Shown: positions 45,155-55,627 of the stretch, piece after piece
Position numbering within the stretch: the first letter of the stretch is position 1
Layout of the letters: each line of letters starts with the position of its first letter
Source: Halopseudomonas laoshanensis
Lineage (GTDB): Bacteria; Pseudomonadota; Gammaproteobacteria; Pseudomonadales; Pseudomonadaceae
NCBI RefSeq assembly: GCF_008365385.1
Contig: NZ_QOVF01000001.1
Coordinates: 868,001 to 932,000 of the forward strand
DNA: 64,000 nt
Direction of reading: 5' to 3'
Notes under the pieces: model-generated
What the model was told of the DNA's origin: nothing
The model's input: the letters and a program-made list of their open reading frames with translations, nothing else
Databases searched by the model: none
Program-made: the position numbers and the translations under genes

Positions 45155-46330
45155 ATGCCTCTCAAAATACTGCTCATTCTGGGTGGTCTCAGCGCTTTCG
45201 GCCCGCTGGCGATTGATCTTTATCTGCCTGCCTTTCCAGCCATGGCTACCGCCTTTGGCACCGATATCGAGCACATTCAGCTCAGCATGTCAGTGTATTT
45301 TCTTGGATTGGCTTCAGGCCAACTCTTCTACGGCCCTGTCGCCGACCGTTATGGCCGCCGCAAACCGCTGATGTTTGGCATTGCGCTGTTCTGTCTGGCC
45401 TCGCTGGCCTGTGCTTTGGCACCCACGCTCGAGTGGCTACTGGTGGGCCGCTTTGGTCAGGCGCTAGGTGGCTGCGCTGGCATGGTGGTGACGCGCGCGG
45501 TAGTGCGTGACCTATGCAAGCCGATTGACGCCGCGAAAGCTTTCTCGCAGTTGATGCTGGTTATGGGCGTAGCACCGATTCTGGCGCCCTTGGCCGGCGG
45601 TTGGCTGCTCAAGCTGGGCGGCTGGCCGTCGATCTTTCTGTTTCTCACAGTGTTCTCCGGGCTGTTTGCCTTCGCAGTTTATTTCGGCTTGCGTGAGACG
45701 TTGTCTGTGCACGAACGGCCGGCGCTATCCACCGCGTGGGGCCGCTATATGCGCTTATTGCGCGAACCGGTGTTCATGTACCACGCGTTGACTGGCGGCA
45801 TTGCCATCGCTGGCATGTTCGCCTACATCGCAGGCTCGCCCTTCATCATTATCGAACTCTATGGCATTGCCCCGGAGCATTTCGGCTGGTTCTTTGGTGC
45901 CAACGCCGCGGGCTTTATTCTGTTCGCCCAGTTCAACAGCAGGATGCTGCGCCGTCGGCCGCCGGTAAAGCTGCTGCAACGCACCACGTTGATCTATCTG
46001 CTGTGCACCTTCTGGCTACTGGGTACGGCGCTATGGCAGCCAGAATCGCTATGGCCCCTCATGCTCCCGCTGTTTGGTAGCGTCGCGGTGATCGCACTGG
46101 TATTGCCCAACTCTTCGGCCTGTGCGATGGCCGGGCATGGGCATCAGGCAGGGGTAGCGTCGGCGCTGATGGGCACCATGCAGTTTGTGATTGCGGGCAT
46201 TACTTCTGCATTGGTTGGGCTGCTGCACAACGGCACCGCCTTGCCCATGGCGGGCGTAATGGCCACCTGTGGCGTTCTGGTGGTGTTGATGGCGCGGCAG
46301 GCACGGCGCGCTGGCGGTCTGCATTTCTGA
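45155..46330 (+). CDS. Bcr/CflA-family MFS drug exporter
   Basis: A 391-residue twelve-TM major facilitator: LGGLSAFGPLAIDLYLPAFPAMA with the DHA1 TM1 signature, the loop motif GPVADRYGRRKP, and motif C-like MLVMGVAPILAPLAGGWL. Exports drugs or small metabolites by proton antiport. ATG 45155 gives the standard family N-terminus, though the ribosome site is weak. Confidence 0.9.
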   Translation: MPLKILLILGGLSAFGPLAIDLYLPAFPAMATAFGTDIEHIQLSMSVYFLGLASGQLFYGPVADRYGRRKPLMFGIALFCLASLACALAPTLEWLLVGRFGQALGGCAGMVVTRAVVRDLCKPIDAAKAFSQLMLVMGVAPILAPLAGGWLLKLGGWPSIFLFLTVFSGLFAFAVYFGLRETLSVHERPALSTAWGRYMRLLREPVFMYHALTGGIAIAGMFAYIAGSPFIIIELYGIAPEHFGWFFGANAAGFILFAQFNSRMLRRRPPVKLLQRTTLIYLLCTFWLLGTALWQPESLWPLMLPLFGSVAVIALVLPNSSACAMAGHGHQAGVASALMGTMQFVIAGITSALVGLLHNGTALPMAGVMATCGVLVVLMARQARRAGGLHF

Positions 46331-46366
46331 ACCTGCCTATGGCCTGGATTTTCCAGGGCGCTGAAT

Positions 46367-48222
46367 TCAAGCGAGCCGTCGAGATTGTCCGCTTTGTCGG
46401 GTCATGCCGGCCTTGTCGAAGTATTCCAGAACCGCGACGCTGTGATTGCGACCGATGCCGCTGTGATCGCGGAAGCTTGCCGTGCTGAATTGCCCGTCAT
46501 CCTGTTGCCTTGCCAACTCGCCAGCGACGCTGAGCAAGTGATCAACGCTTGCCGGAAGCAGGTAGCGATTGCGTCCCACGCACGCCAGTAACCCCAGGGC
46601 GCTTAGTTTATCCAGCCTTGTCAGTAGCTCGGCCTTGTCCAGGTTCAAATCAGCCATCAGCTCGCCGATAATAGGCGGGCGTGGGGCGCAAGCGCTGAAG
46701 GCAGGCTGCAGCTGCTCGAACCATTCCAGACTTTGTGCATCGGCTTGGGGTTGATGGCCCGGCAAGTGCAGGTTGGGACCGCTTTGCTGCAGCATGTGCC
46801 GGTCAAGTGCATGGCGAATCACCGCGCTCAGTAGTCGACTCCTGATAGGCAAACCCAGATGTCTTGTGAAGCGCTGGCGGCTCATGCCAGCCTGATCGGG
46901 ATGCTGAAGATGATGCGCGGCTAATGCCGCCAGCAGACGCTGCAGACAATGTTCGAAATCGGGCTGCCTGCAAAGCCAGCCAGCCACGCGAAGAGTTTCT
47001 GGATGCCGTGCTCGCCCAGGCTCGATGGTCAGGTGCCGAGCACGCATGAAACGGCCCAGATCTACGCCGTCGGCCAACACGGCCAGCAAGTTCTGCAGAG
47101 CCTGATCAGCATCGGAAGCATCCACGGCCACCAAGGCTGCGAGACGTTCCGGTCGTTGCCGGCCCTTGCTCTCGGCAAAAGGATCAAGCACCTGGCCGCT
47201 GCCAAGCAGCTTGCGGCTCGCTGGGTCGCGGATGATAAACCGCTCGCCGTAACGGCAACATACGGGCCGGTCCAGAATCCACTGTCCGTAGTGCTGATCT
47301 GCGGTTAACGGCTCGCCCCTCAAGGGAACACAGCGGGCGTTGATAACCGCATTGCCCATATGCAACTGCAGAGTGCCGCGATTGGGCAGGCGGGAGATCA
47401 GCTGCAGGCGTGCGTCCAGGCAAGCGGTCGGCGCGAAAATGGCTGCGTCGAGTAATTGACTGCCACGGGTCAAGTCCGCGCCCGCCAGGTCGCCCACCAG
47501 ATTCAACGCGCAGCGCTGGCCTGCATGGGCGGCACTAGCTGCCCGACCGTGCACCTGTATGCTGCGGATACGCAAGGAAGCGCCGTTATCAGATAGGCGA
47601 AGAACGTCACCGATCTGAGCACGCCCGCTCAGCAGGGTGCCAGTCACGATATCGCCTGCGCCCGGCTGGCTGAAATGGCGGTCGATGCTCATCCGTGCCG
47701 GCCCTTGGTCATCCGCCGGGGAAAAGCTTTCGGCCCAGGTGTTGAGCTGCTCGACAAGCGCAGCCATTCCATCGCCGCTCAGACTATCGAGCAAAAAGCT
47801 CGGTGGTTTATGAACAGCTAGCTCAGCCAGAAGCTGTAAGATTTCTTGCTGCACGTGCAAGGCACGCTCGTTAGTGACGTTGGCGCATTTGCTGATGACC
47901 ACCAGAACAGGTCGGCCGCCGAGCAACTTGAGCACTTGCAGATGCTCCAGCGTTTGCGGCATAACCCCGTCATCCGCCGCGACCACCAGCATCACCGCGT
48001 CCACACACCCCATGCCGGCGAGCAGGGTGCGCATGAATTTTTCGTGGCCGGGTACATCCACCAGATCAATCGTCTTGCCGTCAGCGCAGTCCATCCAGGC
48101 GTAGCCCAGCTCGATACTCATGCCGCGGCGCTGTTCCTCGGCGGTACGATCAGTATGCTGGCCGGTTAGCGCCTTGATCAGCGCCGTCTTGCCGTGGTCA
48201 ACGTGGCCGGCGGTGGCGATGA

Positions 48223-48226
<4 letters not shown>
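46367..48226 (-). CDS. selB: Selenocysteine-specific elongation factor SelB
   Basis: A 619-residue GTPase that brings Sec-tRNA to UGA codons by binding the SECIS hairpin. G1 motif GHVDHGKT at 7-14, DVPGHEKF (G3), SKCANVTN (G4-like), translation-factor domains 2 and 3, a SelB-specific fourth part with winged-helix repeats (the last about 550-615) that bind SECIS. It overlaps selA by 4 bp and completes a locus that also holds a selenoprotein gene. Confidence 0.95.
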
Positions 48227-49632
<1,406 letters not shown>

Positions 49633-49690
49633 GGAACACTAGCCTCGTGAAGTAATGCGAAGCAAGACGACTGGGTGAGATTGGTGTTCT

Positions 49691-49799
49691 GGGCGGATGC
49701 GGGCACCCCTGTACAAGACACGCAGCAAGTACGTCCTTGTAGCTCAGCGATGCCGTCCCTGGCATCGATGGTCTTGTACAGGGGTGCCCCCATCCACCC
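49691..49799. repeat. Nested inverted repeat between the UGSC gene and selA
   Basis: Outer arms of 29 bp (49691-49719 and 49771-49799) match at 27 positions, including a perfect 19-bp core GGGCACCCCTGTACAAGAC (49701-49719). Inside, CGATGCC-GTCCCT-GGCATCG (49748-49767) forms a second hairpin. It fills half of the 222-bp gap between the selenoprotein and selA. It could be a dispersed palindromic repeat, or a processing or attenuation element. It contains no tRNA(Sec) features. Confidence 0.65.
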
Positions 49800-49854
49800 T
49801 GACTGAGCACCGAGTTCAACAGCCTTCATGCACGGGCTGCAAGGCCCGCCACCA

Positions 49855-50385
49855 TCACGAGCCTTGCAGCGTTAACGCCTCCAAAATGCTCTCGAAAGCG
49901 TTGTCGGCCAGTGCGCGCAATTCGTCATCGGTACGGTCCTGAATCGGGTGAGGAACAAACACCATTTTCGGGTCCATGCCCAATGCCTTGGACTGCAGCG
50001 CTGCCGCTTCAACAAATTCGCTGGAAGCTATGCCTACGCCGGGGATCTGCCGGCCTTCCAAGTCGCCTATATCATGCATACAGCACGAGGTACAGGAGCC
50101 TCAGTCAGCCAGACCTTCCACCAGCAGATCACACTCACTGGCGATCTGTTGTTTCAGATCCGTGGGGGCAATACGTGCGAAAGTAGGTTTGCGATAGCGT
50201 TTTACCTCGATGCCGCGCTCGCTGAGCAGCTCATCCAGACGGTCCAGCAGCACGTTGCCACGTGCTTTGGAAATATCCAGCAAGCCGACAGTCAGGCCCT
50301 CCAGTGTGGCGGGTCTGGCCGTCAACGCGCGGCTGGCAGCCGAGCGTTCAGCGGTCGGGTCGAGCAATACGGTCGGCGATATCAT
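49855..50385 (-). CDS. UGSC family selenoprotein (in-frame UGA at codon 95 read as Sec)
   Basis: Read through one TGA (50101-50103), this frame gives 176 residues. Before it: GLTVGLLDISKARGN ... IASECDLLVEGLAD; after it: U95-G-S-C98-T-S-C101-C102-MHDIGDLEGR, then VPHPIQDRTDDELRAL. UxxC is a selenolthiol redox motif, the signature of the UGSC family. A SECIS-like hairpin follows the UGA, and selA-selB are directly downstream. The ATG has AAGGAGG with 7 nt spacing and overlaps the stop of the upstream gene (ATGA). Automatic annotation would split it into 94- and 74-residue ORFs. The C-terminal motif recalls subunit B of glycine/proline reductases. Substrate unknown; translation ends at a second UGA (49855-49857). 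Confidence 0.88.
50066..50096 (-). promoter_or_regulatory. Bacterial SECIS element
   Basis: In the mRNA, bases +5 to +35 after the UGA fold: lower stem CCUGUA/UAUAGG (6 bp, one G-U), bulge CC, upper stem UCGUGC/GCAUGA (6 bp, one G-U), and a five-base loop UGUAU at +19 to +23. The G in loop position 2 and the distance from the UGA meet the known rules for bacterial SECIS recognition by SelB. Confidence 0.75.
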
Positions 50386-51818
50386 GCCGTTACCTCCTTG
50401 CTAACCGGGGTGGAGCCAGTGGGTCCGGAAGCGGCCCAACCAGCGATAACAGCGGAAAACAGACCAGCCGGGCCACCGGCCCTGACGATCAGTAATCCAC
50501 CAGGTCGAAACTTGGGTAGATCGGCGCCGGCAAAATTCTCCGGCATGCCCTCGGTAATGTCTTGCGCACCCATCACCAGATCCTTGCCCGGCAGAGTCAG
50601 CAGGCGGGTAAGCTCTTCGTGCAGGCGCGCCTTGCTCCAGCCGGCATCGGTAAATACCCGGCAGTGTTCGGGTGATATTACCAGGATGGCGTCGCCGTGC
50701 ATGACCAGCTTGTAGTGATCCACCGCGCGCAAGGACAGGGCAAAACTGCGGGCCAGGGATTCGGGGGTGCGAGACTTCTGATCGACGATCGCCTGTACGC
50801 CTTCGCCAGCAAATAGGGTGACCACCGATTGGTCTTTGCTGAAGCCACGTTCAACGGCCAGAGAATCCCACTCGCTGTCTTCCGCTTCAGCAAAACAGAA
50901 GCTGTATTTGCCGGGGTTGCCCATGGTCGCGCGATCGATTTCGCCGGGGCGGCCACCGCCGACATTGCGCACTACCAACTGCAGCGCGCGGCCAATACTG
51001 GCATTGGCACGGTTGCCCTGGCCCAGGCAATTGACACCGGAGTTCATGCCAATACGTTTGGCCACGGGGCCGTTGACCAGCACCAATGGACTGCCAAACA
51101 TCGTGGTGCAAAGCAGCCCATGCATGCCGAATTCGTCAATCAATGCAGCCTCGACTGCGGCGATGACCACAGGCATATATTCAGGTTTGCAGCCGGCCAT
51201 GACCGCGTTGATCGCGACTTTTTCCACAGTGCAGGGCACCAGATCCGGCGGCATCAAACCGAGCACTTCGTCGGCTTTGCGCTCGGTGCCTTGCAGCATG
51301 CTGTATACGCGTTCAGGGGTCGGCGGGACGACGGGAAGGCCATCGCTCCAGCCGCGCTCATGACAGGCTTCTATAGGATCTTCGCTTTCACCGATTTCCA
51401 CTTCGCGAGACTGGAAGGTAACGGCGCCAAAGCGGATTGCCAGCTTCTCTGCCATACCCGGATCCTGGGTTTTCGACCCGCAGCCGGGGCGGGAAGGGGG
51501 CAGGTCGGAGCCAAGCCCAGGTATGCCGGTCAGCTCCTCCCAGTCTTCACGGAACCAGCCGTAGGTGCGACTCTGCTCCTGACCGTTGGCGCGTTGAATC
51601 AAGGTGGGGACGATTTCACAGTCCAGTTGCCAGGACCACTCCAGCGTATCATCCTGGATCTGTTGGCCAGAGCCAACATCAAAGTCGGCCGTGTCCTGCA
51701 CAATAACCGTGAGCGGTTGATCGCCACTGGCCAATTGAGCGAGTACAGGTTCGATCAAGGCGCAGGTCGGGCAAGCGCGCTTGAGAATAACGATGAGTCC
51801 ATCAGGTAATGTTTGCAT
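50382..51818 (-). CDS. Thioredoxin-domain protein fused to a large domain of unknown function, UGSC partner
   Basis: A 478-residue cytosolic protein. The first 80 residues are thioredoxin-like (LPDGLIVILKRACPTCALIEPVLAQL, CxxC = CPTC); the remaining 350 form a domain I cannot name, with conserved-looking stretches WSDGLPVVPPTPERV, FGMHGLLCTTMFGSPLVLVNGP, NSGVNCLGQGNRANASIGRALQL and NPGKYSFCFAEAE. It overlaps the selenoprotein start by 4 bp, so the two are almost certainly made together and may form one redox complex. ATG 51818 lacks a good ribosome site; the frame is open to a GTG at 51911. Confidence 0.75.
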   Translation of the reverse strand: MQTLPDGLIVILKRACPTCALIEPVLAQLASGDQPLTVIVQDTADFDVGSGQQIQDDTLEWSWQLDCEIVPTLIQRANGQEQSRTYGWFREDWEELTGIPGLGSDLPPSRPGCGSKTQDPGMAEKLAIRFGAVTFQSREVEIGESEDPIEACHERGWSDGLPVVPPTPERVYSMLQGTERKADEVLGLMPPDLVPCTVEKVAINAVMAGCKPEYMPVVIAAVEAALIDEFGMHGLLCTTMFGSPLVLVNGPVAKRIGMNSGVNCLGQGNRANASIGRALQLVVRNVGGGRPGEIDRATMGNPGKYSFCFAEAEDSEWDSLAVERGFSKDQSVVTLFAGEGVQAIVDQKSRTPESLARSFALSLRAVDHYKLVMHGDAILVISPEHCRVFTDAGWSKARLHEELTRLLTLPGKDLVMGAQDITEGMPENFAGADLPKFRPGGLLIVRAGGPAGLFSAVIAGWAASGPTGSTPVSKEVTA

Positions 51819-51962
51819 ACCTGAGTTGTAGCAGTTTGAGCGCCACAGGCAAGCACTATCATTGGGTTTGATGGTGCTCGCCCACTGTCGTATATCGAGA
51901 CGGGTGTGCACCTTAGCTTGCGATGGCTAAGCTGTCTCACTGTGGTATTTCCGCAGGGCCCT

Positions 51963-53402
51963 TCAGCTGGCTATTGCGGTCAGCTGTGGCCGCCCGCTGG
52001 GGCCACCGTGCTCCAGCAGCGCCGACAGGCGCACGTCCGCTCCGATCACATAACGCAGTTGCCCGTCCCCGGAGAACACCGGGGCCGAGAGGGTAAAACA
52101 AAAGGCATCGGTGGCCGAGGAGCGGTACACCGGGCTGATCTGCGGGGTGAGCTGATCTTTGACCTTGCGAAACCAGCTTCTGCTCGACCAGTTGCTGCCT
52201 TTCATGCTCTTGGCACCGCTGCACTCAAGGTCTGGTGCCAGAAGGTTTTCGCTGACTTGCAGGCCATCTGCGCCCACCAGATACATCAGTTCAAAGCGGC
52301 CGTCCTGGGCCAGGCAGTTGCGCATCAGCTTTTCTGCTGCCGCCATGTTGCTGCATATCGCGGGTTCACGCGCCAATGCGACCACGCGCTCGCGTATCTG
52401 TTGATGAACCCCTAGCTGGAATTCGCCCAGACCCTCAAGCAGGCGGTCACTCTCCAATCGAACCGCGTCGCTGTGTTTGCGCACCTGAGTGGCGCTCTGT
52501 TTCAGCTCGCCGGCGACGTCCGCGACTTTTTGCACGTCGGCGCTGACCGAGCGCACGGCTGCGCCGATCTGCTCGGTACCACTGGCCATGCCAGCCACGC
52601 GTTGATCCAGCTGGGCCATGGATTCGGTTGCATGGCTGAGACCCTGATCAACTCGTAAAATGCCTTCCCGGCCGTCGGAGATGGCCTGATGCATGCTATC
52701 GCCGGCTTGATGCAATCGTTGCATGCCGCTGCGCAGGCCATTGATGATCTGCCCGACCTGGTCCGTCGCCTGGGTTGTGTGGCCCGCCAAACGTCGTACC
52801 TCGTCGGCGACTACGGCGAAGCCGCGGCCTTGTTCACCGGCGCGGGCCGCTTCAATGGCCGCATTGAGGGCTAGCAGATTGGTCTGCTGAGAGATGTTGG
52901 CGATCATCGCGATGACCTGGTTGACCTCTTCAAGCTGCTTGCTCAGAGTCTGGATTTCCGTTGCTAGCGATTGTTCGGTCGCTTGTATGGTGTCGACCTG
53001 ACCGAGTACCAGTTGACTATCGGTTTCACAAGCCTGCAATTGGGTGGATACGCTGCTGGCCAGATTCGCCACGGCAGTTGCGCCCGGCACCAGTTCCGAC
53101 TCGAGGCTCGCACTGATTTCCTCAATCGCGCTGGCGATCATCTCCGAGGATTCGGCCAATTGATCGCCCTGGGTTTCCGTCGCTCTGGCAATGCTCGCCA
53201 GTTTCGGCGCATGCGCAGCTATCCCCACGGCCGCGTGCAGGCTAAGCGTAATGCGCTGCTGCAGTTTGCCGGTCCACCGACCGATTCTGCCAAGCAGGCC
53301 GGCTTGTTCCGGCACAGTGACACTCAGATCCAGGTGATCGAACAGCCTGTCCAGCTGTTCGGCTCCGTTTCTATCCTTGCGGGAGAAGTTGAAAAGGCTC
53401 AT
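51963..53402 (-). CDS. Soluble chemoreceptor with C-terminal sensor-like region
   Basis: A 479-residue methyl-accepting protein without TM helices. The signalling hairpin is in the middle (tip [36 protein letters not shown], about 172-207), unusually followed by about 130 residues (from [21 protein letters not shown]) resembling a PDC/Cache sensor: [16 protein letters not shown] and [22 protein letters not shown] cytosolic receptor with a C-terminal sensory module is inferred. Monocistronic. Confidence 0.82.
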   Translation of the reverse strand: MSLFNFSRKDRNGAEQLDRLFDHLDLSVTVPEQAGLLGRIGRWTGKLQQRITLSLHAAVGIAAHAPKLASIARATETQGDQLAESSEMIASAIEEISASLESELVPGATAVANLASSVSTQLQACETDSQLVLGQVDTIQATEQSLATEIQTLSKQLEEVNQVIAMIANISQQTNLLALNAAIEAARAGEQGRGFAVVADEVRRLAGHTTQATDQVGQIINGLRSGMQRLHQAGDSMHQAISDGREGILRVDQGLSHATESMAQLDQRVAGMASGTEQIGAAVRSVSADVQKVADVAGELKQSATQVRKHSDAVRLESDRLLEGLGEFQLGVHQQIRERVVALAREPAICSNMAAAEKLMRNCLAQDGRFELMYLVGADGLQVSENLLAPDLECSGAKSMKGSNWSSRSWFRKVKDQLTPQISPVYRSSATDAFCFTLSAPVFSGDGQLRYVIGADVRLSALLEHGGPSGRPQLTAIAS

Positions 53403-53620
53403 GACAGGTTCCTTGGCAGAGTTAGGCTATCAAACTGATATCAGTCTTTGCTGCCAAGCAAATAGAGTGCCACGCTCTAGCCTGCGGACACGCGCGGCTG
53501 GAGGCGATTGCATGCATTGATTTGGTGCGGGCGGTCTTATGGGAGAACGCAATGGTGCGTCGGGAATCACAGCTAGTGCATCTGGAGTTGCGGGCGCGGA
53601 CCGGTCAGTTCAGTTGCGCA

Positions 53621-53648
53621 ATAAAAAACGGGCGCCGTTAGCGCCCGT
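53621..53648 (-). terminator. Terminator of fabA-fabB
   Basis: On the minus strand ACGGGCGC-TAACG-GCGCCCGT followed by TTTTTTAT, 26 bp past the fabB stop. Confidence 0.8.
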
Positions 53649-53673
53649 CTTGTGCTGCAGTATTGATGTGCGG

Positions 53674-54891
53674 TCAGGCGCCAGTCCAGCGCTTGAGTAC
53701 GAGCGTGGCGTTGGTGCCGCCAAAGCCGAAGCTGTTGGACATCATCAGGTCCGCTGCTTCATCGGCGCGTTCGCGCAGAATGGGCAGGCCGGCGGCATTC
53801 TCGTCCAGCTCGTCGATATTGGCCGAGGCGGTGAGGAAGTTGTCGCGCATCATCAACAGGCAGTAGATGGCTTCCTGTACGCCAGCAGCACCCAGTGAGT
53901 GCCCGGAGAGGCTCTTGGTCGAGCTGATCTTCGGTGCCTTGTCGCCAAACACTTCACGGATCGCCTTGAGTTCTGCGACGTCGCCTACCGGTGTGGAGGT
54001 GCCGTGGGTGTTAAGGTAATCGATAGTGCCATCAACGGTAGCCAGGGCTTGCTGCATGCAGCGCACTGCGCCTTCACCACTGGGTGCGACCATGTCGTAG
54101 CCATCGGAGGTGGCGCCGTAGCCAACCACTTCGGCATAGATCTTGGCGCCGCGAGCCAGGGCGTGTTCCAGTTCTTCAACCACCACCATACCGCCGCCAC
54201 CGGCGATGACGAAACCGTCACGCTTGTTGTCATAGGCGCGGGAGGCTTTCTCGGGGGTATCGTTGTACTGGGTAGAGAGGGCGCCCATCGCATCGAACAA
54301 CATCGACTGCGACCAATGCTCTTCCTCGCCGCCGCCGGCAAAGACCATGTCCTGCTTGCCGAGCTGAATCTGTTCCATGGCGCTGCCGATGCAATGCGCA
54401 CTGGTGGCACAAGCGGAAGAGATCGAGTAGTTGATGCCCTTGATCTTGAATGGCGTGGCCAGACAGGCGGAAACGGTGCTGCCCATGGTGCGCGGCACGC
54501 GGTATGGCCCGATCTTCTTGACGCCTTTCTCACGCAGGATGTCGATCGCTTCCATCTGATTCAAGGTGGAGGCGCCGCCGCTACCGGCGATCAGGCCGAT
54601 GCGCGGGTGGCTGATGTCTTCCGCGCTCAGGCCGGCGTCGGCGATCGCCTGCTCCATGGATAGGTAAGCGAAACCCGCAGCATCGCCCATGAAGCGCTTG
54701 ACCTTGCGGTCAATGGCAGCTTCCAGGTCGATATCGACGGTGCCGGAAACGTGACTGCGTAGCCCCATTTCAGCGTATGAAGGATTATGACGAATTCCAG
54801 ATTTACCAGCTTTGAGGCTGGCGGCGACCGATTCCAGGTCCTGGCCCAGGCAGGAAATGATGCCCATACCGGTAATAACGACGCGACGCAT
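53674..54891 (-). CDS. fabB: 3-oxoacyl-ACP synthase I FabB
   Basis: A 405-residue condensing enzyme for chain elongation, needed for unsaturated fatty acids. Active-site C161 ([10 protein letters not shown]), two catalytic His in [11 protein letters not shown] and [10 protein letters not shown], full family length. It lies 11 bp downstream of fabA, forming the standard pseudomonad fabAB operon. Confidence 0.96.
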   Translation of the reverse strand: MRRVVITGMGIISCLGQDLESVAASLKAGKSGIRHNPSYAEMGLRSHVSGTVDIDLEAAIDRKVKRFMGDAAGFAYLSMEQAIADAGLSAEDISHPRIGLIAGSGGASTLNQMEAIDILREKGVKKIGPYRVPRTMGSTVSACLATPFKIKGINYSISSACATSAHCIGSAMEQIQLGKQDMVFAGGGEEEHWSQSMLFDAMGALSTQYNDTPEKASRAYDNKRDGFVIAGGGGMVVVEELEHALARGAKIYAEVVGYGATSDGYDMVAPSGEGAVRCMQQALATVDGTIDYLNTHGTSTPVGDVAELKAIREVFGDKAPKISSTKSLSGHSLGAAGVQEAIYCLLMMRDNFLTASANIDELDENAAGLPILRERADEAADLMMSNSFGFGGTNATLVLKRWTGA

Positions 54892-54902
54892 GGTGAGTAT
54901 CC

Positions 54903-55418
54903 TCAGAAGCTATCGGTAGATGTAAACAGACCTACCCGCAAACCTTCGGCGGTGTAGATTTCACGCCCATCGACGGCCATGCTGCCTTCGGCGATGCCGA
55001 GCGTCAGAGAGCGATTGATGGTGCGTTTGATATGGATGGTATACGTGACTTTTTTCGCAGTGGGCAGGACCTGGCCGAAGAACTTCACTTCGCCGGAGCC
55101 CAGTGCGCGGCCTTTGCCTTCATAGCCGAGCCAGCCAAGGTGGAAACCCACCAACTGCCACATGGCATCCAGACCCAGGCAGCCAGGCATGACCGGGTCG
55201 CCCTCAAAGTGGCAAGCAAAAAACCAGAGATCAGGATTGATATCCAGTTCGGCGACGATCTCGCCCTTGCCGTATCTACCGCCGGTTTCGCTGATGTGGG
55301 TGATGCGGTCGATCATCAGCATGTTGGGGGCGGGCAATTGTGCGTTTCCGGGCCCGAACAATTCGCCACGGCTGCATTTAAGCAACTCTTCCCGGGTGTA
55401 CGCATTCTGTTTAGACAT
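54903..55418 (-). CDS. fabA: 3-hydroxydecanoyl-ACP dehydratase/isomerase FabA
   Basis: A 171-residue hot-dog enzyme that dehydrates 3-hydroxydecanoyl-ACP and isomerises trans-2 to cis-3-decenoyl-ACP, starting unsaturated fatty-acid synthesis. Catalytic H70 ([15 protein letters not shown]) and D84 (LGLDAMWQ) are present. First gene of the fabAB operon. I do not see a clear DesT or FadR palindrome in the upstream 200 bp. Confidence 0.96.
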   Translation of the reverse strand: MSKQNAYTREELLKCSRGELFGPGNAQLPAPNMLMIDRITHISETGGRYGKGEIVAELDINPDLWFFACHFEGDPVMPGCLGLDAMWQLVGFHLGWLGYEGKGRALGSGEVKFFGQVLPTAKKVTYTIHIKRTINRSLTLGIAEGSMAVDGREIYTAEGLRVGLFTSTDSF

Positions 55419-55627
55419 GTTGGCTCCTGCTCAACCCCGTTCGGTGGGGTGCGATTAATTCGGCTCTGCGGTGCTTACGGATTTATCCGCCAGCGTAAGC
55501 TCAGACAGCCCGGACCGGTTCAGAGTCACAACCGGGAACGGACTGGCGAGTCAGGCGTTGAGGATACCTGCGATGGGAGCCGAGGACAAAGTTTCTCTGC
55601 CCCCGACTAACGGCGGGTTGCGCTGAA

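Noticed and set aside
49691-49799. Inverted repeat as a selC tRNA gene
   Set aside because: No UCA anticodon loop, no T-loop consensus and no CCA end; arms are far longer than tRNA stems.
50077-50385. Split ORFs taken as a pseudogene or sequencing error
   Set aside because: The two halves are in the same frame separated only by TGA, followed by a SECIS-like hairpin and by selA-selB; a selenocysteine codon explains this better than a mutation.
53899-54663. 254-codon + strand ORF opposite fabB
   Set aside because: Shadow of a strongly supported fabB frame.
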